From Rossellomorea sp. AcN35-11 (GTDB lineage Bacteria; Bacillota; Bacilli; Bacillales; Bacillaceae_B), in assembly GCA_030388825.1 (NCBI GenBank), contig CP128835.1, positions 768,501-832,500 on the forward strand: a stretch of 64,000 nt of DNA, in the 5' to 3' direction. A program made the position numbers and the translations under genes. Positions 27,431 through 36,487 of this stretch are shown here, piece by piece; within the stretch, counting starts at the first letter, position 1; the number at the start of each line of letters is the position of its first letter. The notes under the pieces were generated by a model. It had not been told where the DNA came from. It ran no database searches and saw only the letters and a program-made list of their open reading frames with translations.

Positions 27431-29119
27431 ATGGATTTGAAATCGATCTTAGCCGATGAATTAAAAACACAGATATTGCCTGATTGGGATAAGAAAGTTC
27501 TTTACGATTTAATTGAAACGCCTAAGCATGCTCACATGGGAGACCTGGCTTTCCCCTGCTTCCAGCTATCTAAAACATGGAAAAGAGCTCCGCACGTCAT
27601 AGCGGGAGAGATAGCGGATATTCTCTCATCTTCCTTCTTCAGCAAAGTGGAGGCTGTAGGCCCTTATGTGAATATCCGTTTTGATGGAGTGAAAGCAGGG
27701 AAAGAAATTATTTCAGCCATCCTCACACAAGGAGCAGATTACGGGAGTCATGCATTCGGAAGAAATAAAACCATTGTATTGGATATGTCTTCCCCCAATA
27801 TAGCCAAACCTTTTTCCATGGGACATTTGCGTTCAACTGTTATCGGTCATTCCATCTCCATCATTGCAGAAAAATGCGGCTATAAAACGGAGAAAATCAA
27901 TTATATCGGTGATTGGGGCACACAATTCGGTAAGCTGATCGTCGCATTCAAGAAGTGGGGGGATCACAAGAAGGTGAGGGATAACCCCATTGCTGAATTG
28001 TTTATCCTTTATAAGAAATTTCATGAAGAAGCTGAAAAGGACCCCTCCCTTGAGGAAGAAGGACGAAGAGCCTTTAAACTTCTGGAAGACGGAGACCCTG
28101 AAGTTACTGAACTATGGAGATGGTTCAAAGATGAATCCCTGGAAGCTTTTAAATCGATTTACTCTTTGCTCGGAGTTGAATTTGATTCTTACAATGGAGA
28201 AGCATTCTTCAATGATAAGATGGGGGGAGTCGTATCCTTGCTTCAAGAGCATCAACTTCTGGAAACATCTCATGGGGCGAAAGTCGTACGTATAGAAGAT
28301 GGGAACCTGCCTCCCTGTCTGATCACCAAGTCAGACGGAGCTACCTTATATGCCACGAGAGATCTTGCAGCAGCCCTTTACCGTCATCGTGAGTATCAAT
28401 TCGATGAGGCCCTTTATATCGTCGGTAAGGAACAAACCATTCATTTCAAGCAAGTGATGGAGGTACTGAAGAAGCTGAATTACAGCTGGGCAAGTAATAT
28501 GAAGCATATCCCTTTCGGCCTTTACCTTAAGGATGGTAAGAAGATGTCTACGAGAAAAGGAAGAGTCATTCTACTCCAAGAGGTCTTAGAGGAAGCCATC
28601 AAAATGGCTGAAAGCAATATTAAGCAAAAGAATCCGGAGCTGAAAAATGCTCGAGAGGTCTCAAAAGCTGTTGGAGTCGGCGCCATCATCTTCCATGATT
28701 TAAAGAGTGACCGGGTTAACGATATTGAATTTTCACTTGACCATATGCTGACCTTCGAAGGGGAAACAGGCCCATATATTCAGTACACGTTCGCAAGAGC
28801 CCAATCCATCCTAAGAAGAGCAGGTGCCACTCGTCCCCTGACATTTGATGGGCTTGATGACGATGACAGCTGGGAGGTAGTCAAACACTTACGACTATTT
28901 CCGGAAATCGTCCAGAAATCGTGGAGCCACTACTCCCCTTCCATCATAGCCAAATACTTGGTGGACACTGCCCAGAGCTTTAACCGCTATTACGGTAAAA
29001 CAAAAATTATTGCCGAAGATGCCAATGAGACTTCCCGCCTGGCGTTGGTACAGTCCGTTTCCATCGTCCTTGCAGAAGGATTGCGATTAATGGGAATGCA
29101 ATCTCCCACAGAAATGTAG
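27431..29119 (+). CDS. argS: Arginyl-tRNA synthetase (second-type, T-box controlled)
   Basis: This class I enzyme charges tRNA-Arg. The HIGH-type motif is SPNIAKPFSMGHLRST at about residues 122-137, the KMSK-type motif is KKMSTRKG near 372-379, and the C-terminal DALR anticodon-binding domain contains YIQYTFARAQSIL. The SMGH form and the GDLAFPCF start resemble the ArgS of streptococci, lactobacilli and the second ArgS of some bacilli, not the main B. subtilis ArgS. ATG at 27431 has GGAGG 8 bases upstream, giving 562 residues. A primary argS probably lies elsewhere; this copy would be induced by arginine starvation. Confidence 0.95.
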   Translation: MDLKSILADELKTQILPDWDKKVLYDLIETPKHAHMGDLAFPCFQLSKTWKRAPHVIAGEIADILSSSFFSKVEAVGPYVNIRFDGVKAGKEIISAILTQGADYGSHAFGRNKTIVLDMSSPNIAKPFSMGHLRSTVIGHSISIIAEKCGYKTEKINYIGDWGTQFGKLIVAFKKWGDHKKVRDNPIAELFILYKKFHEEAEKDPSLEEEGRRAFKLLEDGDPEVTELWRWFKDESLEAFKSIYSLLGVEFDSYNGEAFFNDKMGGVVSLLQEHQLLETSHGAKVVRIEDGNLPPCLITKSDGATLYATRDLAAALYRHREYQFDEALYIVGKEQTIHFKQVMEVLKKLNYSWASNMKHIPFGLYLKDGKKMSTRKGRVILLQEVLEEAIKMAESNIKQKNPELKNAREVSKAVGVGAIIFHDLKSDRVNDIEFSLDHMLTFEGETGPYIQYTFARAQSILRRAGATRPLTFDGLDDDDSWEVVKHLRLFPEIVQKSWSHYSPSIIAKYLVDTAQSFNRYYGKTKIIAEDANETSRLALVQSVSIVLAEGLRLMGMQSPTEM

Positions 29120-29331
29120 AATAAATTAGATTTATGTCACTATTTCCCGAGAAATAGATCATTTTACCTGGGCATGCGTTAACATACCTTGATTAACCCA
29201 TTTAAAATCTCATGAAATGGTTCAGCTCATCTGGATATTTCATGACTCCTTATTTGAAAAATGATATACTTTCTTATGTTCCATTGAAATCGCAAATAAC
29301 GTTTTTATCATTAAAGGAGAATACTGAACTT

Positions 29332-29913
29332 ATGTCTGAATTACTTCACGCCTTCGAAGCATGGTTATTGGATTATGGGGTATGGGGACTGATTCTGGTT
29401 TCTTTCGCTGATTCATCCTTCTTCCCGATCCCGCCCGATGTGTTACTGATTCCTTTAGCGATCGCTAACCCCGAAAACGCATTGTTATATGCTCTCTATA
29501 CGACAATCGCTTCCGTGATCGGAGCACTTCTTGGCTGGCTGATCGGAAAGAAACTTGGACGACCGATCCTTGTGTATTTCTTCTCTGAGAAAAGGATTCA
29601 AAAAGTAGAGGAATACTTCAATAAATATGGGGCCATGGCTCTTTTGATTGCAGGACTCACACCGATTCCTTATAAGATCTTTACGATTTTCGCAGGGGTT
29701 TCTGGAGTGAAAATCAGAGTGCTGGTCATCTGGTCAATTATCGGCAGAGGACTTCGTTTCTTCCTGGAAGGTGCGATCATCTTAGCCCTTGGCGCAAAAG
29801 CAAAACCCTTCATCGAAGAGAATTTTACGCTTCTGACACTGGGAGCGGGCGGTGTCTTGGTTGCCGTCTATCTTGTTTACTTAATCATCAAGAAGAGAAA
29901 GAAAACGATATAA
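29332..29913 (+). CDS. DedA family membrane protein
   Basis: This protein of about 193 residues has four or five hydrophobic segments and the DedA signature: an N-terminal FADSSFFPIPPDVLLIPLA segment, ASVIGALLGWLIGKKLGR near the middle, a FNKYGAMALLIAGLTPIPYKIFTIFAG re-entrant region, and a basic end (KKRKKT). DedA proteins are linked to membrane potential and undecaprenyl-phosphate or phospholipid flipping. The ATG at 29332 follows AAAGGAG; a longer frame upstream has no such site. A terminator directly follows. Confidence 0.9.
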   Translation: MSELLHAFEAWLLDYGVWGLILVSFADSSFFPIPPDVLLIPLAIANPENALLYALYTTIASVIGALLGWLIGKKLGRPILVYFFSEKRIQKVEEYFNKYGAMALLIAGLTPIPYKIFTIFAGVSGVKIRVLVIWSIIGRGLRFFLEGAIILALGAKAKPFIEENFTLLTLGAGGVLVAVYLVYLIIKKRKKTI

Positions 29914-29920
29914 TGAAAGG

Positions 29921-29954
29921 AAAAGAGAGCAAGGGGCCCCCATGCTCTCTTTTT
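29921..29954. terminator. Bidirectional terminator after the DedA gene
   Basis: AAAAGAGAGCA and TGCTCTCTTTTT enclose an 11-base GC-rich loop between the converging DedA and lipid kinase genes. Confidence 0.85.
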
Positions 29955-30853
29955 CATGCCTCTCTTCCCACTAAAAACCGGAGATGCTTATTCAACACGT
30001 GAAGGGATTGCTCGGTTCCTTCATATAATTCCCCATCCATATCAAGTTTCTCGTTCTGTCCGAGCTCAATATGGGCTTTATGAGCCTGGATATGCATAAT
30101 ATCGTCATACTCTTCGCTTATATTTCCGGTGCTTTTGATAACGAGAAATTCCTTTAATAAGGGAAATCCACCTTTTTTCACGATATAGATGTCCATTAAG
30201 CCATCCTCCATGTCTATGCAGGTGGGGAGAGGATTAGAGCCGATGGACCGGCCGTTTGCCACCAACAGCATCACTACTTCCTCTTCAATTACGTTATCTT
30301 CCGTGGTAACCTTCACGTTTAAGATGGGGGATTCCTGGATGGATTGAAAAGCACTTATATAATAGCTCAGTTTACCTAGTACACTCTTTGAACCAACATC
30401 GATATTATCGCTCGTCTGAGAGACTAACCCCGTTCCCCAGAAATTACTGAAGTAACGCTCGCCTGCCTTGACAATATCGATTTCTTTTTCAAGGGTCTGT
30501 TCCGTGATGAGTCGGACAGCTTGGCCAATGTCCATGGGAATATGCAAGGAGCGGGCAAAGTCATTGCACGTCCCTCCAGGAAGGATGCCGACCAAAGGGC
30601 GGTTTTCAAGACAGGATAGTCCGTTAATGGCCTCATGCACCGTTCCATCTCCCCCCATGATCACAACCAACTCATATTGACTGCCCTTTTCCCTGCAAAA
30701 TCGCTCGGCATCTCCTTTCTCTTTTGTTTTATGGATGGTTAAGTTCGTACAGATGTCCAATAATGGAGGCACAGCATCTTTTAACAATACTTCTAATGCA
30801 CCTTGACCTGCCTTCCCATTACAGACCAGTAACATGTCCGAAAACATCTTCAT
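29954..30853 (-). CDS. Diacylglycerol kinase-like lipid kinase (YegS/DgkB/BmrU family)
   Basis: The catalytic-domain motif VVIMGGDGTVHEAINGL lies near residues 62-78, with GILPGGTCNDFARSLHIP following and a C-terminal beta-sandwich with MEDGLMDI and KLDMDGE. These define soluble lipid kinases that phosphorylate diacylglycerol or related lipids with ATP. The essential DgkB of bacilli lies next to gatB, so this is a paralogue such as YtlR or BmrU; the substrate is uncertain. ATG at 30853 is best, with AGGTGA 8 bases upstream, giving about 300 residues. It lies opposite the DedA gene. Confidence 0.9.
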   Translation of the reverse strand: MKMFSDMLLVCNGKAGQGALEVLLKDAVPPLLDICTNLTIHKTKEKGDAERFCREKGSQYELVVIMGGDGTVHEAINGLSCLENRPLVGILPGGTCNDFARSLHIPMDIGQAVRLITEQTLEKEIDIVKAGERYFSNFWGTGLVSQTSDNIDVGSKSVLGKLSYYISAFQSIQESPILNVKVTTEDNVIEEEVVMLLVANGRSIGSNPLPTCIDMEDGLMDIYIVKKGGFPLLKEFLVIKSTGNISEEYDDIMHIQAHKAHIELGQNEKLDMDGELYEGTEQSLHVLNKHLRFLVGREA

Positions 30854-30887
30854 GAGTATCGTCACCTAACTTTTAGATTAGTAAATA

Positions 30888-31017
30888 AAAAGAGGCTGAC
30901 CCAAAACGATGAATATCGATCATCCTTATAGGACCAGTCCTTATGATTTCAGAGTTTCTTATATATGTCTGCCGTTTTCTCTTTCTGGACCCTAGGAGTC
31001 TTGGGTCAACCTCTTTT
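30888..31017. repeat. 130-bp element bounded by 17-bp inverted repeats
   Basis: AAAAGAGGCTGACCCAA (30888-30904) and TTGGGTCAACCTCTTTT (31001-31017) match in 16 of 17 positions as inverted repeats around about 96 bases with no ORF. Read on the minus strand it ends in TTTTT and could act as a long-loop terminator between the 93-residue gene and the lipid kinase gene; it could also be a small mobile repeat. Confidence 0.55.
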
Positions 31018-31018
31018 A

Positions 31019-31300
31019 CTATGCTGTATTGGAATCTTCCTGAGGGACTTGAAGAACAGATCGACAAGCAAGCCCAAGTCGACCTTTAATGTAGCTCTGC
31101 GGGTCATAAGGAATAGGATGATTCTCCATTCTATGAATTTCCGTTTCTGCAAACATAGCAAGCGCACGGCACACCTGATCCAACGCAATGCTGACACGAT
31201 GAGGATCCGGTTCATTCCTGCTCATACAATAGTATGACAGTTCATCTGCCTTCTTCCTGATTTCCTTTAATGCTTGTAAATCAAACATCATTCTCTCCAT
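31019..31300 (-). CDS. Conserved hypothetical protein (93 residues)
   Basis: This is a small soluble helical protein without signal or membrane segments. It contains FDLQALKEIRKKADELSYYCMSRNEPD and a second helix rich in alanine (ALDQVCRALAMFAETEIHRME). GGAGG lies 7 bases before the ATG, so expression is likely. I do not recognise a named function; similar short proteins occur in other bacilli as far as I recall. It lies upstream of the lipid kinase gene but an inverted repeat separates the two. Confidence 0.7.
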   Translation of the reverse strand: MERMMFDLQALKEIRKKADELSYYCMSRNEPDPHRVSIALDQVCRALAMFAETEIHRMENHPIPYDPQSYIKGRLGLACRSVLQVPQEDSNTA

Positions 31301-31386
31301 ACCTAGCCCTCCTCTTCACTACTATGATCTAGTATATCGCGAAAAAAGGGGGAATATGTCTGTCCACTATTTCTCAGATGATTTGT

Positions 31387-31536
31387 TTAAGAATCCTGTG
31401 TTAACGTCTTAGGTAATGGTTGATACTGCTTTAGTGATTGAAGAATTTCTCGTCTTGATTTCGTTTTTGAAATATTGACCCCGACGTTCGATAGTTTCGT
31501 TATCACTTTTTTAAAGCGATCGTTCTCCTTTACCAC
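31387..31536 (-). CDS. Small basic protein (49 residues)
   Basis: A GTG start at 31536 is preceded by AGAGGTG at 6 bases and opens a 49-codon frame starting MVKENDRFKKVITKLSNVG and continuing with KTKSRREILQSLKQYQ. It is very basic, with two amphipathic helices, and lies alone between the 93-residue gene and the LysM gene. It resembles a family of short uncharacterised Firmicutes proteins that I recall only vaguely, so no name is given. The composition and ribosome binding site favour a real gene. Confidence 0.6.
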   Translation of the reverse strand: MVKENDRFKKVITKLSNVGVNISKTKSRREILQSLKQYQPLPKTLTQDS

Positions 31537-31703
31537 GTTATTCACCTCTTTTATTCATTGTCGTTACCTATTTGTACGTTTGATATCAAAAAAAAGTTTC
31601 ACTTTAAGCTTAATGGTTTCCTTTTTCCCTATAAATGAAACAATAATCCTATTTTTTCATTTTTTCTTTGAATATTTTGTCCCTACTAACACATTTTAAA
31701 TTT

Positions 31704-32324
31704 ATGAAAACAAAACTCACTCTCACCCTTGTTGTCGTATCCATTGTCATTGGTCTATTTGGTTTAAATGAACTATCTGCTGCAAGTGAATATACAGTCA
31801 GGAAAGGAGACACTCTTTGGAAAATTTCAAAGAAATTTAGGATTGGACTGTCCGAAATCATTGAAGCTAACCCTCAATTGCCGAATCCCGACTTAATTTA
31901 TCCCAATCAGAATATCAACATTCCGACAATAGAAAAAGTTAAATCAGTTGAAGGCCAGGTCATTGACCTGACCAATCAGGAAAGGGAAAAAAACGGTCTT
32001 TCCCCTCTTCAGCTGGATTGGCAACTATCCAGGGTGGCCCGGTATAAATCACGTAATATGAGAGATGTTGGATATTTCTCTCATAGAAGTCCCACGTACG
32101 GCTCCCCATTTGACATGATGAAGAGCTTCAATATCCAATACAGGCAGGCGGCAGAGAATATTGCAGCCGGTCAGACAAGTCCTGAGCAGGTTGTCCGTGA
32201 ATGGATGGAGAGTCCGGGACATCGGAAGAATATCCTCAACGGCTCCTATACTCATATCGGTGTAGGGTATGCAAAGGGTGGCTCTTACGGTACGTATTGG
32301 ACTCAGATGTTCATCAAAAAATGA
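31704..32324 (+). CDS. LysM and CAP (SCP/YkwD-like) domain secreted protein
   Basis: This 206-residue protein has a signal peptide (KTKLTLTLVVVSIVIGLFGL), a LysM domain (EYTVRKGDTLWKISKKFRIG to YPNQNINIP, about residues 31-77) that binds peptidoglycan or the spore cortex, and a CAP domain (LTNQEREKNGLSPLQLD to YWTQMF) with the motif SPGHRKNILNG. CAP domains in bacteria are linked to spore coat and wall proteins of YkwD/SafA-like type, with unclear chemistry. The ATG at 31704 starts a proper signal peptide although its ribosome binding site is weak. A second CAP protein at 48.7 kb shares the domain. Confidence 0.9.
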   Translation: MKTKLTLTLVVVSIVIGLFGLNELSAASEYTVRKGDTLWKISKKFRIGLSEIIEANPQLPNPDLIYPNQNINIPTIEKVKSVEGQVIDLTNQEREKNGLSPLQLDWQLSRVARYKSRNMRDVGYFSHRSPTYGSPFDMMKSFNIQYRQAAENIAAGQTSPEQVVREWMESPGHRKNILNGSYTHIGVGYAKGGSYGTYWTQMFIKK

Positions 32325-32443
32325 TATCCGTCTATAGGTTCGTCCCTCTCAATAGAAAATAATGACTATATTTATTCCGTATAGTCCTCAGGTTGTTTCA
32401 AATAATAATGGTGTACTGCCAATTTGATTTAGGGGGAATGTAC

Positions 32444-32857
32444 ATGCAAGTACGTGATATTATGTCGACAAATGTGGAAGCAGCATCAAATCACGATTCT
32501 CTTCAGAGTGTCGCTTCGAAGATGAGTTCCAGAAATGTTGGTTCCGTACCCGTCGTGGAAAATGGACAGGTCGTCGGTATGGTAACAGACCGTGATATTG
32601 CTACTCGTGGACTTACTCAAGGGGCACAGGGAAATGTCTCTCAAATTATGTCACAGCAGGTAGTGACCATCTCTCCCGATGCCTCTGTAGAAGAAGCATC
32701 TGCATTAATGTCTCAGCATCAGGTTCGCCGTTTGCCCGTTGTGGAAAACGGTCAGCTTGTGGGGATGCTCGCTCTGGGGGATTTGGCAGTACAACAGCAA
32801 TCTGATCAAAGTGCCGGAAGCGCCCTCAGCGGTATTTCACAGAATCACCTCCGCTGA
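32444..32857 (+). CDS. CBS-domain pair protein (YhcV-like)
   Basis: This protein of 137 residues consists of two tandem CBS domains: VRDIMSTNVEAASNHDSLQSV to GMVTDRDIATRG and VSQIMSQQVVTISPDASVEEA to GMLALGDLAV. Free-standing CBS pairs bind adenine nucleotides or S-adenosylmethionine and often regulate a partner. The second ATG (32444) is preferred, with AGGGGG 7 bases upstream. The B. subtilis counterpart YhcV is a stress-type protein of unknown partner. It is followed by a strong terminator. Confidence 0.9.
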   Translation: MQVRDIMSTNVEAASNHDSLQSVASKMSSRNVGSVPVVENGQVVGMVTDRDIATRGLTQGAQGNVSQIMSQQVVTISPDASVEEASALMSQHQVRRLPVVENGQLVGMLALGDLAVQQQSDQSAGSALSGISQNHLR

Positions 32858-32898
32858 CAACGCGCAAGGAAGCGCAAACTTCAAAGCTTTCTTTATTC

Positions 32899-32934
32899 AA
32901 ACAAGAGGCTATCTTCGCATAGCCTCTTGTTTGG
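32899..32934 (+). terminator. Terminator of the CBS protein gene
   Basis: AAACAAGAGGCTAT and ATAGCCTCTTGTTT form a 14-bp perfect stem around a CTTCGC loop, about 40 bases after the stop codon. Confidence 0.8.
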
Positions 32935-33085
32935 CGTTGATCATAGCCGGCAGGTCCGTCCCTCCATTCGACAGAATTAGACTCCAAGACGAGTTTGTTG
33001 TCATATTTTTCACTTATCGGGAGGATTTTCTTATTATGTGGAGAATATGTGTTAGTACTACTGATGTTCAGGAGGAGGTTTTTGT

Positions 33086-33253
33086 ATGAGCAGGGCAGCA
33101 CGATCGTATCGTAAGGAAGTACGCCGCTTTAAACGTGAGAGCCGCAAAAAAGTCTTCGCCGACAGCATGCTTGATTTCTTGTTTATGTTATTTGGGATTT
33201 CCATGATTACGGGGATTTTACTGTTCGCTTTAGGCTTCTGGAATTACTACTGA
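33086..33253 (+). CDS. Small membrane protein (55 residues)
   Basis: GGAGGAGG lies 6 bases before the ATG. The 55-residue product starts with a very basic helix (RSYRKEVRRFKRESRKK) and ends with one hydrophobic segment (LDFLFMLFGISMITGILLFALGF), so it is a one-pass membrane protein with a cytoplasmic positive end. No family is recognised. It is flanked by the CBS gene terminator and the DUF819 gene, and appears monocistronic. Confidence 0.75.
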   Translation: MSRAARSYRKEVRRFKRESRKKVFADSMLDFLFMLFGISMITGILLFALGFWNYY

Positions 33254-33496
33254 TTTTGACATTTTATTCATCCTTCACACTCGCATTCATCCTTATTTTC
33301 TTCGAATAAGCAAAGTGATGCCATGGATTTCTGTGGCTCTTTTTGTGCGATGAGGTCCTTCCCCCCCCTCTCACTCTTATCGTTTCCACTAAATGATTCT
33401 GTATTGATGAAAGATTGACACTTATTAAAATTTTAAATAGTAATCGTTTTCAATGTTATAGTATAACCTGTTATTGATTTTTTAGGAGGTTGTACT

Positions 33497-34700
33497 ATGT
33501 GGTGGCGTTTTGACACTATCTTAATTCAAGAACCTATGGCGATTTTCTCTTATTTAGCCGCGTTAGTGGGTCTTGTGTTCATTCTTGGGGAGTCGAAGAA
33601 TCCTTTCTTACAGAAATTCTTTCATTATGCCCCTCCATTAATCTGGACGTACTTTCTACCGATGTTGTCTACAACATTCGGGATCATCCCCGATCAGTCA
33701 TCCCTTTATGACTTTACATCGGCGTACATATTGCCAGTGGGATTGTTATTGCTGCTCCTTTCAGCGAATGTCCCGGCAACATTGAAACTGGGACCGAAAG
33801 CGATTACGATGTTCCTTGCCGGGACACTTGGTGTCGTCATCGGCGGTCCGATTGCCTTAGCGATCTTCCAGCCGTTCCTTCCTGAAGATGCATGGACTGG
33901 TGTAGCAGCCCTTGCCGGGAGCTGGATCGGGGGGAAGCGCCAATATGGCAGCCATGATTGAAGCTACAGGCACCCCGAAAGAAATACTATCACCGATTAT
34001 TGTTGTGGATACTGTTGTCGGTTATAGCTGGATGGGTATCATGATTGCTCTGGCAGGCTTCCAGCACAAATTCGATAAATGGAACAAAGCGGATAACTCC
34101 ATCATCCGAAAAGTAAATGAGGATATGGGAGAAATTCAACGTAAAAATGCACGCCCCATCGAGGTTCCTTATTTAGCGGCCATTATTGGGTTAGGATTCG
34201 GAGTAGCTTATGTTGTCCGAAAATTTTCAGAGACCCTGCCGGTGACAAATGTCCTGTCTGCCGGGACGTGGACAATTATGATCATTTCAGCAGTAGGAAT
34301 CATCTTCTCCTTTACCAAAGTCCGCTCATTGGAGAATTACGGTGCTAGTAAGATCGGATATGCTGGAATTTACCTCTTGCTTGCAACCATCGGAGCGAAA
34401 GCTGATCTTGCATATGTATGGGATTCCCCTCAATACGTGGCCATGGGGATTGTATGGTTAGCCATTCATGTGATCATCATTTTCTTGGTGGCCCGACTGC
34501 TAAGAGCTCCTCTATTCTTCGTAGCTGTAGGTTCCCAGGGAAATATAGGCGGTACCAGCTCTGCACCGGTTGTAGCCTCTGTCTTCCAACCTTCCCTTGC
34601 CCCTGTCGGACTATTGATGGGAATACTGGGTAACGTAGTCGGGACTTACGCAGCGGTGGCCTGCGCCTGGATTGCCGAATGGGTAAGCAGGACACTATAA
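33497..34700 (+). pseudogene. DUF819 family membrane protein (YjcL-like), frameshifted here
   Basis: The protein has about ten hydrophobic segments. Its first part (WWRFDTILIQEPMAIFSYLAALVGLVF) and second part (NMAAMIEATGTPKEILSP, then GNIGGTSSAPVVASVFQPSLAPVGLLMGILGNVVGTY) match DUF819, a transporter-like family with B. subtilis YjcL. Frame changes in a run of six G residues at about 33929-33934; with five G the segment reads AGSWIGGSANMAAMIE and the protein is about 400 residues, the usual length. AGGAGG precedes the ATG. The transported substrate is unknown. Confidence 0.88.
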
Positions 34701-34708
34701 CCAGCTTT

Positions 34709-34746
34709 AACGAACCGTTGACAGAGAGTCAGTGGTTCGTTTTTTT
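34709..34746 (+). terminator. Terminator of the DUF819 gene
   Basis: AACGAACC and GGTTCGTT with further inner pairing (GAC/GTC) are followed by TTTTTTC, 9 bases after the stop codon. Confidence 0.83.
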
Positions 34747-34918
34747 CTTTATTTTCAATTCTCCTTTATGCAACCCACTTACAAAATAGTATTCGAAAAA
34801 AGAAGAAAAATTATATTTAAATAATTTATACAATAATCACTTTTACCTCGATCCCATGAATAAACCCTTTATTACTATGACAAAATAGTTCGTCCCACTA
34901 AATAGCCCACTGGTAATA

Positions 34919-34969
34919 TTTAAATATTCAGATAATAACTTGACATTTAATTTAAATATTCAGATAATA
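34919..34969 (+). promoter_or_regulatory. Symporter promoter overlapped by two 19-bp direct repeats
   Basis: TTTAAATATTCAGATAATA occurs at 34919-34937 and 34951-34969, exactly 32 bp apart. The sigma-A promoter TTGACA (34940-34945), a 17-base spacer and GATAAT (34963-34968) lies so that its -10 box is inside the second copy. The layout suggests an operator bound by a repeat-recognising regulator. Confidence 0.7.
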
Positions 34970-35005
34970 TTTATGTGACCGACACACCATTTTAAGGAGG
35001 TTAAC

Positions 35006-36439
35006 ATGGATATTTTAAATCATTTAGTCACGGAAGCAAATACACTCTTATGGGGGTATCTCTTAATAGGTGTACTTCTCCTATTAGGTTTATACTTTAC
35101 GATCGGATCTAAATTCGTCCAGATTCGCCATTTTGGTGAAATGGTTCGATTATTGGGTGATAAAGATGTGGTGGAGGCGGAAGGGGAAAAGAACATTTCG
35201 TCCCTGCAGGCATTCTTTATCGGGGCAGGTACCCGAATTGGTACAGGTAATCTAGCTGGAGTAGCGATTGCCTTAGCAATTGGGGGACCTGGAGCGGTTT
35301 TCTGGATGTGGCTTGTAGCCATCCTCGGAGGAGCCAGTGCCTTTGTTGAAAGTACATTGGCCCAGATATACAAAGAGAAGGATAAGGTAGGATTTAAAGG
35401 CGGACCCGGCTACTATATGAAGAAGCAGTTGGGCAAGCCATGGATGAGTTCGATCTTTGCAGTGACCATCCTCCTATCATTCGGTACTACCTTTAATGCG
35501 GTACAGAGTAACACCATCGCAACAGCTTTTAGTAATTCGTTCGGGGTTAACACGCTTGTGATTGGAATCGTGTTGGCTGGTATGACTGCTCTTATTATCT
35601 TTGGTGGAGTCAAACGTATCGCAAACTTCTCCTCCATCATTGTGCCAATCATGGCCATATTCTATATCGTCTTAGCATTATTTGTGGTTATAACGAATAT
35701 AACTGAAATGCCGGGAGTCATTGCACTTATATTCAAAAGTGCCTTTGGTTTTGAGCAAGTGGTTGGAGGTGGAATCGGTGCCGCGATTATGAACGGTGTA
35801 AAACGCGGGCTGTTCTCCAACGAAGCGGGTATGGGTAGTGCTCCGAATGCGGCTGCTACTGCATCCGTTTCACATCCGGTCAAACAAGGATTTATTCAAG
35901 CACTTGGGGTATTCTTTGACACACTTCTCGTATGTTCAGCTACGGCGTTCATTATCTTGACTTCAGATGCGTATGGATCCGGATTGACGGGAATCGAATT
36001 ATCACAGGCAGCCATGTCTGAACACTTTAATTCCTGGGCAGGGATGTTCTTAGCGATTGCGATCTTCACCTTTGCCTTTAGTTCCATCATTGGAAGCTAT
36101 TATTATGGTGAAGCCAACCTTCCATTCGTAAATAACAGCAAGACAGGACTTCTCATTTATCGTTTGATTGCACTCGGGATGGTCATCTTCGGTTCTGTTG
36201 CGAGCCTCGAGATCGTATGGAGCTTAGCCGACTTCTCCATGGCGTTGATGGCCCTTACCAACCTGATTGCCATTGGTATTCTGGCACCGATTGCCTTTAA
36301 AGCATTGGATAACTATATGATTCAGCGTCGACAAGGGCTCGACCCGGTCTTCTATGCAGATGATATCCCTGGTTTGAAGGGTGTCGAAAGCTGGCCGATA
36401 CGTGAACAGGAAGTTCGTAAAAAAGCAGCAAATGAATAA
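35006..36439 (+). CDS. Sodium:alanine/glutamine symporter (AGCS family)
   Basis: This 477-residue carrier has about eleven transmembrane segments and the AGCS signature GAGTRIGTGNLAGVAIA near residues 71-87 plus GVKRGLFSNEAGMGSAPNAAATA near 260-282, which shape the sodium and amino acid site. It imports alanine, glycine or glutamine with sodium; AlsT, GlnT and YrbD are the B. subtilis relatives and the substrate cannot be decided here. AAGGAGG precedes the ATG. Transcription starts from the repeat-overlapped promoter 60 bases upstream. Confidence 0.93.
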   Translation: MDILNHLVTEANTLLWGYLLIGVLLLLGLYFTIGSKFVQIRHFGEMVRLLGDKDVVEAEGEKNISSLQAFFIGAGTRIGTGNLAGVAIALAIGGPGAVFWMWLVAILGGASAFVESTLAQIYKEKDKVGFKGGPGYYMKKQLGKPWMSSIFAVTILLSFGTTFNAVQSNTIATAFSNSFGVNTLVIGIVLAGMTALIIFGGVKRIANFSSIIVPIMAIFYIVLALFVVITNITEMPGVIALIFKSAFGFEQVVGGGIGAAIMNGVKRGLFSNEAGMGSAPNAAATASVSHPVKQGFIQALGVFFDTLLVCSATAFIILTSDAYGSGLTGIELSQAAMSEHFNSWAGMFLAIAIFTFAFSSIIGSYYYGEANLPFVNNSKTGLLIYRLIALGMVIFGSVASLEIVWSLADFSMALMALTNLIAIGILAPIAFKALDNYMIQRRQGLDPVFYADDIPGLKGVESWPIREQEVRKKAANE

Positions 36440-36453
36440 GCATGGAATCATAA

Positions 36454-36487
36454 CCAGAGCAGACTCTGATTCTGCTCTGGTTTTCTT
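36454..36487 (+). terminator. Terminator of the AGCS symporter gene
   Basis: CCAGAGCAG, a 9-base loop and CTGCTCTGG are followed by TTTTCTT, 15 bases after the stop codon. Confidence 0.88.
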
